64,000 bases of DNA from Synechococcus sp. CCY 0621 (lineage in GTDB: Bacteria > Cyanobacteriota > Cyanobacteriia > PCC-6307 > Cyanobiaceae). Position numbers and translations under genes: made by a program. Below are positions 1-8,654 of the stretch, one piece after another. The notes beneath the pieces were generated by a model. The model was not told where the DNA came from. It saw only the letters and a list, made by a program, of their open reading frames with translations, and did no database searches. Each line of letters begins with the position of its first letter. The stretch's first letter is position 1. The stretch lies in the NCBI RefSeq assembly GCF_019038465.1, contig NZ_JAFKRH010000035.1, positions 16,982 through 80,981 of the forward strand, in the 5' to 3' direction.

Positions 1-2
1 GG

Positions 3-1355
3 GGCAGCGTGTGGGATGTGGGCTACGGCACCTACGACCTGTTCGATCTGGGCGAATTCGACCAGAAGGGCACGGTGCGCACCAAGTACGGCACCAAGCA
101 GGAGTATCTGGAGGCCGTCCAGGCCTGCCGCGCGGTGGGGATCCAGGTGTACGCCGATGTGGTGTTCAACCACAAGCTCAACGCCGACGAGCAGGAGCAG
201 TACCGGGCCACCCCCTACGACCCGGCGGACCGCAACCGGCCCCTGGGGGAGGAACGCACGATCAGCGCCTGGACCCGCTTCCGTTTCGATGGCCGCGGCA
301 ACCATTACTCATCCATGCAGTGGCACTGGTATCACTTCGACGCCGTCGACCACAACAGCCTGGATCCCGATTTCAAGGCCATCTGGCGTACGCAGGGGGC
401 CGGATTCGAGGGCAACGTCGATCTGGAGAAGGGCAACTACGACTACCTGATGGGCAGCGACCTCAACGTGAACCACCCCGAGGTGCGCGGCGAGCTCAAG
501 CACTGGGGCCTCTGGACCCTCGACCACGTGGGCGCGGACGGATTCCGGCTCGACGCGATCAAGCACATCGCCAGTGACTTCTTCCTCGACTGGATCAGCA
601 GCCTGGAGGAGCACGCCCAGCGCGATCTGTTCGTGGTGGGTGAGTACTGGACGTACAACATCGAAAGCCTGCACTGGTACGCAGCCAACACCGGCGGCCA
701 CATGAGCCTGTTCGATGCACCGCTGCACATGAATTTTCACCAGGCCAGCCGCAGCGGCGGCCACTACGACATGCGGCGCCTGCTCGATGGCACCTTGATG
801 CAGCAGCTGCCCCTGCTGGCCGTGACCCTGGTGGAGAACCACGACACCCAGCCGCTGCAATCGCTGGAGTCGGTGGTGGAGGCCTGGTTCAAACCCCTGG
901 CCTACGCCGTGATCCTGCTGCGCGACCAGGGCTACCCCTGCATCTTCGGTGCCGATTACTACGGCGCCGACTACACCGACAGAAAAGACGGCCAGGAGCA
1001 CCGGATCGTGCTGCCCAGCCACCGCTTCCTGATCGACCGTTTCCTGCTGGCCCGCAGCCACTGCGCCTATGGCCCCCAGTACGACTATCTCGACCACGTC
1101 AACACGGTCGGCTGGACGCGCCTGGGCACCCCGGGGCACCCGGGGGCCATGGCGGTGCTGATGAGCGACGGGCCCGCCGGCCACAAGTGGATGGAGGTGG
1201 GGAAGCGCCACACCACCTTCCGCGACCTGACCGGGCACGTCCAGGCCCCGATCACCACCAACGGCGACGGCTGGGCGGAATGGCACTGCCCGGGGGGCTC
1301 GGTGTCGGTGTGGGTGGAGGAGGAGGCCCTGGCCGCCATGGGAGTGACGCTCTGA
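3..1355 (+). CDS. GH13 alpha-amylase family protein, 5'-truncated by window edge
   Basis: The first in-frame bases already encode the conserved VWDVGYGTYDLFDLGEF stretch of cytoplasmic GH13 (subfamily 5-like) alpha-amylases, so the true start lies before the window and roughly 40-50 residues are missing. All four GH13 signature regions are visible in order: DVVFNH near nt 157-174, GADGFRLDAIKH with the nucleophile Asp near 535-570, VVGEYW with the acid/base Glu near 633-650, and VENHDTQ with the third carboxylate near 832-852. The C-terminal all-beta domain follows to the TGA. No signal peptide can be judged. The expected role is endo-hydrolysis of alpha-1,4-glucans, here probably internal glycogen turnover in a cyanobacterium. 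Family assignment is firm; the exact product specificity is inferred. Confidence 0.92.
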   Translation, partial: GSVWDVGYGTYDLFDLGEFDQKGTVRTKYGTKQEYLEAVQACRAVGIQVYADVVFNHKLNADEQEQYRATPYDPADRNRPLGEERTISAWTRFRFDGRGNHYSSMQWHWYHFDAVDHNSLDPDFKAIWRTQGAGFEGNVDLEKGNYDYLMGSDLNVNHPEVRGELKHWGLWTLDHVGADGFRLDAIKHIASDFFLDWISSLEEHAQRDLFVVGEYWTYNIESLHWYAANTGGHMSLFDAPLHMNFHQASRSGGHYDMRRLLDGTLMQQLPLLAVTLVENHDTQPLQSLESVVEAWFKPLAYAVILLRDQGYPCIFGADYYGADYTDRKDGQEHRIVLPSHRFLIDRFLLARSHCAYGPQYDYLDHVNTVGWTRLGTPGHPGAMAVLMSDGPAGHKWMEVGKRHTTFRDLTGHVQAPITTNGDGWAEWHCPGGSVSVWVEEEALAAMGVTL

Positions 1356-1374
1356 ACGCCGCCGGCCCAGGCGG

Positions 1375-1893
1375 CTAACGAAGCGCCCTGCGCCGCAGCA
1401 GTTGCGGCTCGACGCTCTCCACACCCGGCAGGTCCCGCAGCCTGTCCAGACAGCCGAGGGCGTCGGCGATGCTGCCGCTGCTGGCCCGCAACCAGGCGGC
1501 CTCGGGTGCATGGTCGGGCAGGCTGGCGATGCGGCAGCCGGCCTGCTCCAGGGCGGCGCGGTGGTCCTTCGCACGGTCCCCCTGCCGGACACGCAGAAAC
1601 AGCGCCCCGGTGGGAACGGCCAGTTCATCGCTTCCCACCTGGCCATAGACCGGGCTGATGGTCTGGCCGGGAGCCAGGGGGGCGGCAGGGGGACCGGCCA
1701 GCACCGCAATCGCCTCCGGCTCGAACAGCAGGATCACGTTCGCCTGCGGCAGGGGCTCCCCATGCACGGCAGTCCAGCCGGTCTTCTGTGCCAGGAGCAC
1801 CGATCCCGGCCCCCCCACGGCGATCTGCCGGGGGAACGCTTCGACCATGGCGGCGACCAGCGCCTGCTCCTGGCTCACCGACCGATTCCGCAA
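1375..1893 (-). CDS. propeptide-like protein divergent from an S8 protease
   Basis: This 172-residue protein has no signal peptide or membrane segment. Its C-terminal ~90 residues can be aligned by eye with the N-terminal prodomain of the subtilase encoded divergently next door. Both run LF-x(3)-hydrophobic, then an (A/L)-L-E/Q-x-(A/L)-G-x-x-I block, then a D-x-L segment and a closing VExxEPxLxxxR / VxxCHPELVxPxR motif. That pattern is typical of inhibitor_I9/fervidolysin-type propeptides that fold and inhibit subtilisins. The N-terminal ~80 residues are unassigned. Divergent placement, about 110 bp from the protease start, suggests shared regulation. I infer a trans-acting folding assistant or inhibitor; it could instead be a relic prodomain with another role. 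Confidence 0.6.
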   Translation of the reverse strand: MRNRSVSQEQALVAAMVEAFPRQIAVGGPGSVLLAQKTGWTAVHGEPLPQANVILLFEPEAIAVLAGPPAAPLAPGQTISPVYGQVGSDELAVPTGALFLRVRQGDRAKDHRAALEQAGCRIASLPDHAPEAAWLRASSGSIADALGCLDRLRDLPGVESVEPQLLRRRALR

Positions 1894-2000
1894 GGCTGCA
1901 GAGGTTAGCCCCCTGCCTGTGACGGCAGATCACGTCCTGTTCCGTTGGCTTGTCTTCAGAGGCCCATCGGCGGAGAGTGACCGCCGCAGCTGCAAAGCCG

Positions 2001-3989
2001 ATGGTTCAGGTTCGCTATGGCGGCAAAGATGCTGTCCCCTATGCACTCGATGTCAGCGACAATCACCTCGTCGTCCGCACCCTGAGTCGCCAGGCGGTGA
2101 TGCCGGCGCGGCCGTTCGAGGTGTCGCCCGTCAGCGCCGAGACCCACCGGATTCTCGATCAGTTCGAGACCCTGACCCGTTTCCGCGAGGCGGGGGTTGA
2201 GCTGTTGGGCACCAAAACGTTCCAGGCCGATGGGGCCCTGCGCGACACCGCCCGCAGCCTGCTGAAGGCGGAACCGGCGGTTGACTTCGCCGGCCGTGTG
2301 CTGGTGGATGCCCAGGGCCGGCCCGTGGTCTACACGGAGAATCTGTTCGTCAAGTTTGACGATGACGCGGAGGCCGAGGCCTGCGAGGGCCTGCTGCAAC
2401 GCCTGGGCCTCGCCATCAAGCGCGTCCTCAGCTATGCCCGCAACTCCTATTTCGTGGCCGCTCCCGTCAGCAGCGGGCTCGGGGTTTTTGAGATGGCCGA
2501 CACCCTGCTGGCGGAAGCGAGTGTGGCGCTCTGCCACCCGGAACTGGTGAGCCCGAGCCGGCAGCGTCGTCTGGCTTACCCGCCCGAATGGCATCTCAAG
2601 GCCACCGCCGTCAACGGCCGGCTCGTCGACGCCCACGCCGAGGTGGAGGCGGCCTGGGCCCTCAGCGACGGCACCGGGGCGATCATTGCGGTGGTGGATG
2701 ACGGCTTCGACATCGACCATGAGGAGTTCCGCTCCTCCGGCAAGGTCGTCGCGCCGCGGGATGTGACCCGCCAGAGCGGCGATCCCCGGCCCGGCCGCGG
2801 CGACGACCACGGCACCGCCTGTGCGGGGGTGGCCTGCGCCAACGGCCAGTTCGGTGCCACAGGCGTGGCCCCCGGCGCCCGCCTGATCCCCATCCGGCTG
2901 GCCTCCGGCCTGGGCTCCCAGGCGGAAGCCGACGCGTTCGTGTGGGCGGCCCGCAACGGCGCCGATGTGATCTCCTGCAGCTGGGGTCCGCCGGACGGGG
3001 CCTGGTGGGACCCGAACGATCCCGCCCACCGCCAGGTGGTGCCGCTGCCGGATTCCACCCGGCTGGCGATCGACTTCGCCACCACCCAGGGCCGCAGCGG
3101 CAAGGGCTGTGTGGTGCTGTTCGCGGCGGGCAACGGCAACGAGAGCGTCGATAACGACGGCTACGCCAGCTACGCCCGGGTGATCGCCGTGGCGGCCTGC
3201 AACGACCTCTCCAAACGCAGCGCCTACAGCGACCACGGCAAGGCCGTGTGGTGCAGCTTCCCCAGCAGCGACGGCCGACCCTCCCTCACCCCCGGCATCT
3301 GGACCACCGACCGCTCCGGCGGGCTGGGCTACAACCAGGGCAGCCCCCAGAAGGGCGACCCGGCGGGCCATTACACCAATTCCTTCGGCGGCACCTCCAG
3401 CGCCTGCCCAGGTGTGGCCGGGGTGGCGGCCCTGGTGCTGGCGCGAAACCCAGCCCTGCGCTGGGATCAGGTGCGGGAGATCCTGCGACAGGCCTGCGTG
3501 CGGATCGACACCGCCGGCGGCAACTACGACGCCAGCGGCCGCAGCCCCTTCTACGGCTACGGGCGGGTCAGCGCCCGCAAGGCGGTGGAACTGGCCCGCC
3601 CGCCCCAGCCGGCGGCGGCGCTGGTGTTCCAGGCGGTGCAGGACGTGCCCATCAACGACTTCCAGACCGCCACCCTGACCCTGCCGGTGGCCGCGCCGGG
3701 CCCGTTGCAGTCGATCAAGGTGGCGGTGGATCTCGACCACACCTTCATCGGCGATCTGGTGGTGCGACTGCTGCCGCCCGCCGCCCTGGGGGCCGCTCCT
3801 GTGCTGCTGCACGACCGGGCCGGTGGCGGCACCGACAACCTCAAGGTCACCTACGACGCTGTGAATGCCCCCGCCCTGGCGGCGTTGAAGGGCACCGATC
3901 CCAGCGGCACCTGGACCCTGGAGGTGTCCGACACCGCCCGCGCCGACCGGGGCACCCTGCGCAGCCTGAGGCTGGAGCTGAGTTTCTGA
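2001..3989 (+). CDS. S8 (subtilase) serine peptidase with C-terminal P domain
   Basis: This is a subtilisin-family protease of about 662 residues. A propeptide-like region covers roughly residues 1-200. The catalytic domain follows, with Asp in IIAVVDDGFDIDH (~230), His in DDHGTACAG (~270) and Ser in GGTSSACPGVAG (~465). Residues ~550-662 match a proprotein-convertase P domain (DLDHTFIGDLVVRLLP and the closing DPSGTWTLEVSD-RGTLRSLRLEL). I see no convincing Sec signal, so secretion is uncertain. The frame is open from a TTG at 1950 and a GTG at 1977; I chose the ATG at 2001 because it directly precedes the conserved VQVRYGGK segment, but no strong ribosome site decides it. It lies divergent from the propeptide-like gene, which may encode its inhibitor or chaperone. 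Confidence 0.9.
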   Translation: MVQVRYGGKDAVPYALDVSDNHLVVRTLSRQAVMPARPFEVSPVSAETHRILDQFETLTRFREAGVELLGTKTFQADGALRDTARSLLKAEPAVDFAGRVLVDAQGRPVVYTENLFVKFDDDAEAEACEGLLQRLGLAIKRVLSYARNSYFVAAPVSSGLGVFEMADTLLAEASVALCHPELVSPSRQRRLAYPPEWHLKATAVNGRLVDAHAEVEAAWALSDGTGAIIAVVDDGFDIDHEEFRSSGKVVAPRDVTRQSGDPRPGRGDDHGTACAGVACANGQFGATGVAPGARLIPIRLASGLGSQAEADAFVWAARNGADVISCSWGPPDGAWWDPNDPAHRQVVPLPDSTRLAIDFATTQGRSGKGCVVLFAAGNGNESVDNDGYASYARVIAVAACNDLSKRSAYSDHGKAVWCSFPSSDGRPSLTPGIWTTDRSGGLGYNQGSPQKGDPAGHYTNSFGGTSSACPGVAGVAALVLARNPALRWDQVREILRQACVRIDTAGGNYDASGRSPFYGYGRVSARKAVELARPPQPAAALVFQAVQDVPINDFQTATLTLPVAAPGPLQSIKVAVDLDHTFIGDLVVRLLPPAALGAAPVLLHDRAGGGTDNLKVTYDAVNAPALAALKGTDPSGTWTLEVSDTARADRGTLRSLRLELSF

Positions 3990-4001
3990 GCCCGGAGGAC
4001 C

Positions 4002-4367
4002 TCAGGACTTGCCGGTGATGGCCCGGGTGGTGCGGATCAAGCCGGCGGTGGTCTGCGGCAGGTAGGGGCCCTTGAGCATCTGGCCGCCGATGCGCAGGCT
4101 GATGCCGGCCAGCACCACATCAACGGCCGCCACGGCCGCCGCGGCCTGCAGCCAGCTCAAGGCGAAAGCCTCCCGGATCCAGAGCAGCAGCACCAGCTCG
4201 GCCGCCACCAGCGCCAGGGTCATCAGGGTGAGGCCCATGCCCAGCATCACCCCACCGCCCACCAGGCGCCGCTTCTCCTTGTCGGCCTCCTGCAGGGCGA
4301 TGCGCACATGCAGGTCCATCACCGAGCTGATCAGCGCCGTGACGCGGGCGAAGTTCTGGCCGCTCAT
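4002..4367 (-). CDS. holin-superfamily-III-like (DUF1469) membrane protein
   Basis: This 121-residue protein has a soluble N-terminal helix (VMDLHVRIALQEADKEKRR). Two hydrophobic segments follow at about residues 38-65 and 72-92, and the tail is basic. That layout fits the phage-holin superfamily III/DUF1469 family, which is widespread in bacteria and mostly of unknown function. It is the second gene of a minus-strand pair: its ATG overlaps the TGA of the preceding DUF883-like gene by four bases, so translation is probably coupled. The pairing of DUF883 and DUF1469 proteins recurs in other bacteria and is linked to the membrane or envelope stress (general knowledge). There is no evidence that it acts as a lytic holin here. 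Confidence 0.72.
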   Translation of the reverse strand: MSGQNFARVTALISSVMDLHVRIALQEADKEKRRLVGGGVMLGMGLTLMTLALVAAELVLLLWIREAFALSWLQAAAAVAAVDVVLAGISLRIGGQMLKGPYLPQTTAGLIRTTRAITGKS

Positions 4368-4840
4368 GCCGACCGCCGGCCCGAGGACAGCAGCAGCCCC
4401 ACCACCAGCCCCACGCCGGCGGCGATGCCGAGGGCCATCAGGGGGCGTTCCCGCACCGGCTTCTCGATCCGGGGCCGCAGGGTGCTGTTGAGGTCGTCGA
4501 GCAGGTGCTCGAGCTGATCCTCCAGGGGGCGCAGCGCGTCCACCACGTGCCCCGCCTGTTCACCGGTGACGTTGACCAGATCCAGCAGTTGCTGCTTGAC
4601 GCCGGTGGCGGTGACGCCGCTCTGGTGGCTGATCACCTCCACCACGTGATCAAAACTGCCCCGGGTGGCCTCCAGGGTGTGGCGGGCCACTTCGGGCCAC
4701 TCCTTCTGGATGCTGGGCAGCAGGGTCTCGAAGCGGTCCCGGAACTGCTTCTGCAGCCGCTGGGCCTCACCTGACCCTGTGGACTCCGGAGCCGCGATCT
4801 GGGCAGGGTCCGTGGCGGGAGGGGTGGTGTCCGTTTCCAT
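4364..4840 (-). CDS. DUF883/ElaB-YqjD-like membrane-anchored protein
   Basis: The 158-residue protein starts with a low-complexity acidic/Thr-Pro segment. A long amphipathic helical region follows (RLQKQFRDRFETLLPSIQKE onward, about residues 27-125), then the family-type sequence RIEKPVRERPLMALGIAAGVGLVVGLLL, a single C-terminal transmembrane anchor, and a short SSGRRSA tail. This matches the ElaB/YqjD/DUF883 architecture: a helical cytoplasmic part tethered to the inner membrane, in E. coli implicated in ribosome association. It is the first gene of the unit with the downstream holin-like gene (4-bp overlap). The function in cyanobacteria is not known to me. Confidence 0.75.
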   Translation of the reverse strand: METDTTPPATDPAQIAAPESTGSGEAQRLQKQFRDRFETLLPSIQKEWPEVARHTLEATRGSFDHVVEVISHQSGVTATGVKQQLLDLVNVTGEQAGHVVDALRPLEDQLEHLLDDLNSTLRPRIEKPVRERPLMALGIAAGVGLVVGLLLSSGRRSA

Positions 4841-4932
4841 GGGAGATCTGGTGGTAAGGCCGAGGTGGCTTCACCGTAGAGAGGGTGACTTGAGTTCGTC
4901 AGCACCTCGGCTAAAGTGCTGTTGCCTGATGC

Positions 4933-7900
4933 ATGAGCCCGTTGGTTCACATCAATCAGGTTGAGCTCACCCACTTCAAATCCTTCGGCGGGTCGATGAC
5001 CATCCCGCTGCAGGAGGGCTTCACGGTGGTCACGGGGCCGAACGGTTCCGGCAAGAGCAACATCCTCGATGCGGTGCTGTTCTGCCTGGGTCTGGCCACC
5101 AGCCGGGGCATGCGGGCCGAGCGGCTCCCCGACCTGATCAACAGCGCCATGCTGCGGGAGGGGAAGGCCGCCGAAACCAGCGTCACCGTGCGCTTCGATC
5201 TCGGCGACTGGCAGCCGGACAACGCCGAAGATGGCCTGGATGTCCCCGAACAGGGCCCCTGGCTGCAACGGGGCCAGCGGGAGTGGAGCGTCACCCGGCG
5301 GCTGCGGGTGGCCCCCGGCGGCACCTACAGCAGCAGCTTCAGCGCCGACGGGGTGCCCTGCAACCTGCAGCAACTGCAGACCCAGCTGCGGCGGCTGCGG
5401 GTCGATCCGGAGGGCAGCAACGTCGTCATGCAGGGCGACGTCACCCGCATCGTCTCGATGAGTGCCCGCGACCGGCGCGGCATCATCGACGAGCTGGCCG
5501 GCGTGGCCCTGTTCGACTCCCGCATCGAGCAGAGCCGGGCCAAGCTCGATGAAGTGGTCGAACGTCAGGAGCGCTGCCGCATCGTCGAGCAGGAACTGCT
5601 GGCGGCACGGCAGAAGCTCGAACGCGACTGCGCCAAGGCGCGCACCTACCAGGACCTGCGCGAGCGGCTGCACCACGGACGCCTGCAGGAGCAGGTGCTG
5701 GCCTGGGAGGCGGCCCGCGCCCACGGCCTGGCCCTGGCCGGCCGCCTGGAGCGCCTCGACCGCCTGCAGGAGCAGGAGCGCGAAGCGATCGTCGCCACCG
5801 AAGCCGAGGTGGTCGCCGCCGCCGCCGCCCTCGAGCGGCTGCAGGCGGAGGTCAAGACCCTGGGCGAAGACCAGCTGCTGGCGGTGCAGGCCGAACTGGC
5901 CGGCCTGGAGACCAGCGGCCGCGAACTGGCCCGCCAGGCGGAACGGCATGGCCACCAGGCCGAGGAACTGCAGCGCCGGCGCCAGGAGCTGCAGCAGAAC
6001 CAGGCCGCGTTGCGCCACCAGCGCCAGGCCCTAGACGGCCAGGCCGACGACGGCGCCAGCGACCGAGCCGAAGCCCTCTGCCGCGAGGCCGAGGCGGCGG
6101 TGGAGCTGTCCCGCCGGCGGCTCGGCGAGGTGGCCGGGCGCTCCGGCAGCTGGCTGGAGGAGCAGCAGGGCCGCAGCCGCCGGCGCCAGGAGCTGCAGGA
6201 GCAGCTGGCACCCCTGCTGGCCGAACGGCAGCAGCTGGAGGAACGGCTGCGGCAGGCCGGCGAGCGGCTGCAGGAACTCGGCGGCGAGGAGCAGCAGGAG
6301 GACGCGGCCCAGGCGGAGGGCTCCGCCGCCCTGGCGGCCCTGGCGGAGCAGGAACGCGCCCTGCTGGCCGGCCTGGAGGATCGCCAGCGGCAGGCCCAGG
6401 AGCTGGCCGAGTCCCTGGCCCTGCAGCAGCGCACCCGAGCGCGGCTGGAGCAGGAACAGACCAGCCTGGAACGGGAGATCGCCCGCCTCGACAGCCGCCG
6501 CGAGACCCTGCAGGAGAGCCGCGGCACCGGCGCCCTGCGCCTGCTGCTGGAGGCGGGCCTCGAGGGGATCCACGGCTCGGTCGCCCAGCTGGGCGAGGTG
6601 GAGGAGCGGCTGCGGGTGGCCCTGGAGGTGGCGGCCGGTGCCCGGCTGGCCCAGGTGGTGGTGGAGGACGACCGCATCGCCGCCCGGGCGATCGAGCTGC
6701 TCAAGAGCCGCCGCGCCGGCCGGCTCACCTTCCTGCCCCTCAACCGCATCCGGGGTGGCAGTGGAGGCGGCAGCGGTAGCGCGGGGGCTGCCGCCCTGCA
6801 GCGGGGCAACCCGGGTGCTTCGGCCGGGGCCGGCGGGCTGGTGGGGCGGGCGGTGGAGCTGATCCGCCACGAGCCCGTCTATGCCGATGTCTTCCGCTAC
6901 GTCTTCGGCGACACCCTGGTGTTCGCCACCCTCTCCGACGCCCGCCGGGAGCTGGGCCGCTGCCGCGCCGTGACGCTGGAAGGCGAACTGCTGGAGAAGA
7001 GCGGCGCCATGACCGGCGGCAGCCTGCAGCAGCGCTCCGGCCAGCTGGGCTTCGGCCGCAGCAGCGAGGGCGATGAGGCCGAGCCGCTGCGGCAGAGGCT
7101 GCTGGAGCTGGGGGAGAGCCTGCTGGCCAGCCGCCGCCGCGAAGCGGAGCTGGGGCGGAGCCTGGAGGAGGCCAGGCCGGCCCTGCTGGAGCTGCAGCAG
7201 CGCCAGGCCGCCCTCCAGGCCGAACGCAGCGCCGCCGAGCGCACCCTGGCGCCGCGGCAGCAGCGCCGCGACCAGGTGAGCAGTCGGCTGCAGCAGCTGC
7301 AGGAGGCGTTTCAGGCCGATGGTCGCCGCATGCAGACCCTCGACCAGACCCTGCCCCCGCTGCGCCAGGCCCTGGCGGAGCTGGAGGAGGCCGAGCGCCT
7401 CGCCAGGGGCAACGACGACAGTGCCCGCTGGCAGGGGCTGCAGAGCGAGTTGGAGCGGGCCGACCAGGCCCTGGTGGAGGCCCGGCGCCAGCGGGATGGC
7501 CTGGAGGCGGAGCGGCGGGAGCGGGCCCTGGGCGCCGAGCGGCTGGGCAGCCAGCTGGAGGCCCTCGCCGGGGAGGAACGGCGGTTGGTGGAGGCGGTGC
7601 AGGCCCTGGTGGGGGAACGCCAGCTCTGGAAGGAACGGCAGCAGGCGGAGCAGGAGCGGCGCAGCGTGCTGGAACGGCAGCAGAGCGAACTGCAGACCCG
7701 CTTCGGCGAACGGCGCCGCGCCCGCGACGGGGCCGAAGCCCACCTGGCCGGCCAGCGCCAGGCCCTGCAGCAGCGCCAATGGGAGCTGCAGCGGCGCCAG
7801 GAGGAGCGGCTGGCCCTGGCCGAGGAGCAGCGCAGCCACGGCCTGCGGCTGGCCCAGATGGAACGGGAGCTGCCCGAGCCCCGGCCCGAGCTGAGCGAGG

Positions 7901-8562
7901 AACTACGCGAGGGTGGCCTGGAGGCGCTGCAACAGAACCTGCGCCAGCTGCAGCAGCGCATGGAGGCCCTTGAGCCGGTCAACATGCTCGCCCTCGAGGA
8001 GCTGGAGCAGCTGGAGCAGCGGCTGGCCGACCTGGACGACCGGCTGGAGGTGCTCAGCAAGGAGCGGGAGGAACTGCTGCTGCGGATCGAAACGGTGGCC
8101 ACCCTGCGTCAGGAGGCCTTCATGGAGGCCTTCCGGGCCGTGGACGGCCATTTCCAGACGATCTTCGCCGGCCTCTCCGACGGCGAAGGACACCTGCAGC
8201 TGGAGAACCCCGAGCAGCCCCTCGAGGGTGGCCTGACCCTGGTGGCCCACCCCAAAGGCAAGGCGGTGCGGCGGCTGGCCTCGATGTCGGGAGGTGAGAA
8301 ATCCCTGACCGCCCTGAGCTTCCTGTTCGCCCTGCAGCGCTTCCGCCCCTCGCCCTTCTATGCCCTCGATGAGGTGGACAGCTTTCTCGATGGGGTGAAC
8401 GTGGAGCGCCTGGCCGCCCTGATCGCCGCCCAGGCCGACCAGGCCCAGTTCATGGTGGTCAGTCACCGCCGCCCGATGATCGCCGCGGCCACCCGCACCA
8501 TCGGCGTCACCCAGGCCCGCGGCTCCCATACCCAGGTGGTCGGTTTGCCGCCGGCGGCCTGA
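4933..8562 (+). CDS. smc: chromosome segregation protein SMC
   Basis: At 1209 residues this is a complete SMC ATPase that compacts and segregates chromosomes. It has the N-terminal Walker A GPNGSGKSN (residues 35-43). Two long Gln/Glu/Arg/Leu-rich coiled coils flank a hinge around residues 540-690 (GSVAQLGEVEERLRVALEVA through KSGAMTGGSL). The C-terminal head carries the ABC signature SMSGGEKSLTALSF and Walker B FYALDEVDSFLDG. The ATG begins MSPLVHINQVELTHFKSFG, the usual family start. The hinge contains a Gly/Ser/Ala-rich insertion (about residues 597-635) that looks like a flexible loop. The extreme GC and coiled-coil bias generates long antisense open frames, which I ignored. ScpA/ScpB partners are not in the window. 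Confidence 0.97.
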   Translation: MSPLVHINQVELTHFKSFGGSMTIPLQEGFTVVTGPNGSGKSNILDAVLFCLGLATSRGMRAERLPDLINSAMLREGKAAETSVTVRFDLGDWQPDNAEDGLDVPEQGPWLQRGQREWSVTRRLRVAPGGTYSSSFSADGVPCNLQQLQTQLRRLRVDPEGSNVVMQGDVTRIVSMSARDRRGIIDELAGVALFDSRIEQSRAKLDEVVERQERCRIVEQELLAARQKLERDCAKARTYQDLRERLHHGRLQEQVLAWEAARAHGLALAGRLERLDRLQEQEREAIVATEAEVVAAAAALERLQAEVKTLGEDQLLAVQAELAGLETSGRELARQAERHGHQAEELQRRRQELQQNQAALRHQRQALDGQADDGASDRAEALCREAEAAVELSRRRLGEVAGRSGSWLEEQQGRSRRRQELQEQLAPLLAERQQLEERLRQAGERLQELGGEEQQEDAAQAEGSAALAALAEQERALLAGLEDRQRQAQELAESLALQQRTRARLEQEQTSLEREIARLDSRRETLQESRGTGALRLLLEAGLEGIHGSVAQLGEVEERLRVALEVAAGARLAQVVVEDDRIAARAIELLKSRRAGRLTFLPLNRIRGGSGGGSGSAGAAALQRGNPGASAGAGGLVGRAVELIRHEPVYADVFRYVFGDTLVFATLSDARRELGRCRAVTLEGELLEKSGAMTGGSLQQRSGQLGFGRSSEGDEAEPLRQRLLELGESLLASRRREAELGRSLEEARPALLELQQRQAALQAERSAAERTLAPRQQRRDQVSSRLQQLQEAFQADGRRMQTLDQTLPPLRQALAELEEAERLARGNDDSARWQGLQSELERADQALVEARRQRDGLEAERRERALGAERLGSQLEALAGEERRLVEAVQALVGERQLWKERQQAEQERRSVLERQQSELQTRFGERRRARDGAEAHLAGQRQALQQRQWELQRRQEERLALAEEQRSHGLRLAQMERELPEPRPELSEELREGGLEALQQNLRQLQQRMEALEPVNMLALEELEQLEQRLADLDDRLEVLSKEREELLLRIETVATLRQEAFMEAFRAVDGHFQTIFAGLSDGEGHLQLENPEQPLEGGLTLVAHPKGKAVRRLASMSGGEKSLTALSFLFALQRFRPSPFYALDEVDSFLDGVNVERLAALIAAQADQAQFMVVSHRRPMIAAATRTIGVTQARGSHTQVVGLPPAA

Positions 8563-8654
8563 GCCGACCGCGTGGGCCACAATGGGCCGACCAGGCTGTT
8601 CCAGGCCGTGCAGTCGCTCCCGTTCCCCCTGCCGTCCAGCCCCGATCTCCGGAT

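Noticed and set aside
1956..3812. 618-codon minus-strand frame opposite the subtilase
   Set aside because: His/Gly/Ala-rich shadow of the protease; no recognisable motifs.
4002..4840. Prophage remnant suggested by the holin-like gene
   Set aside because: DUF1469/DUF883 pairs are common chromosomal genes and no other phage genes are nearby.
6031..7839. 602-codon minus-strand frame opposite smc
   Set aside because: It is an artefact of GC-rich coiled-coil codons (Leu/Gln-rich translation, no domain); the plus-strand SMC is complete and conserved.
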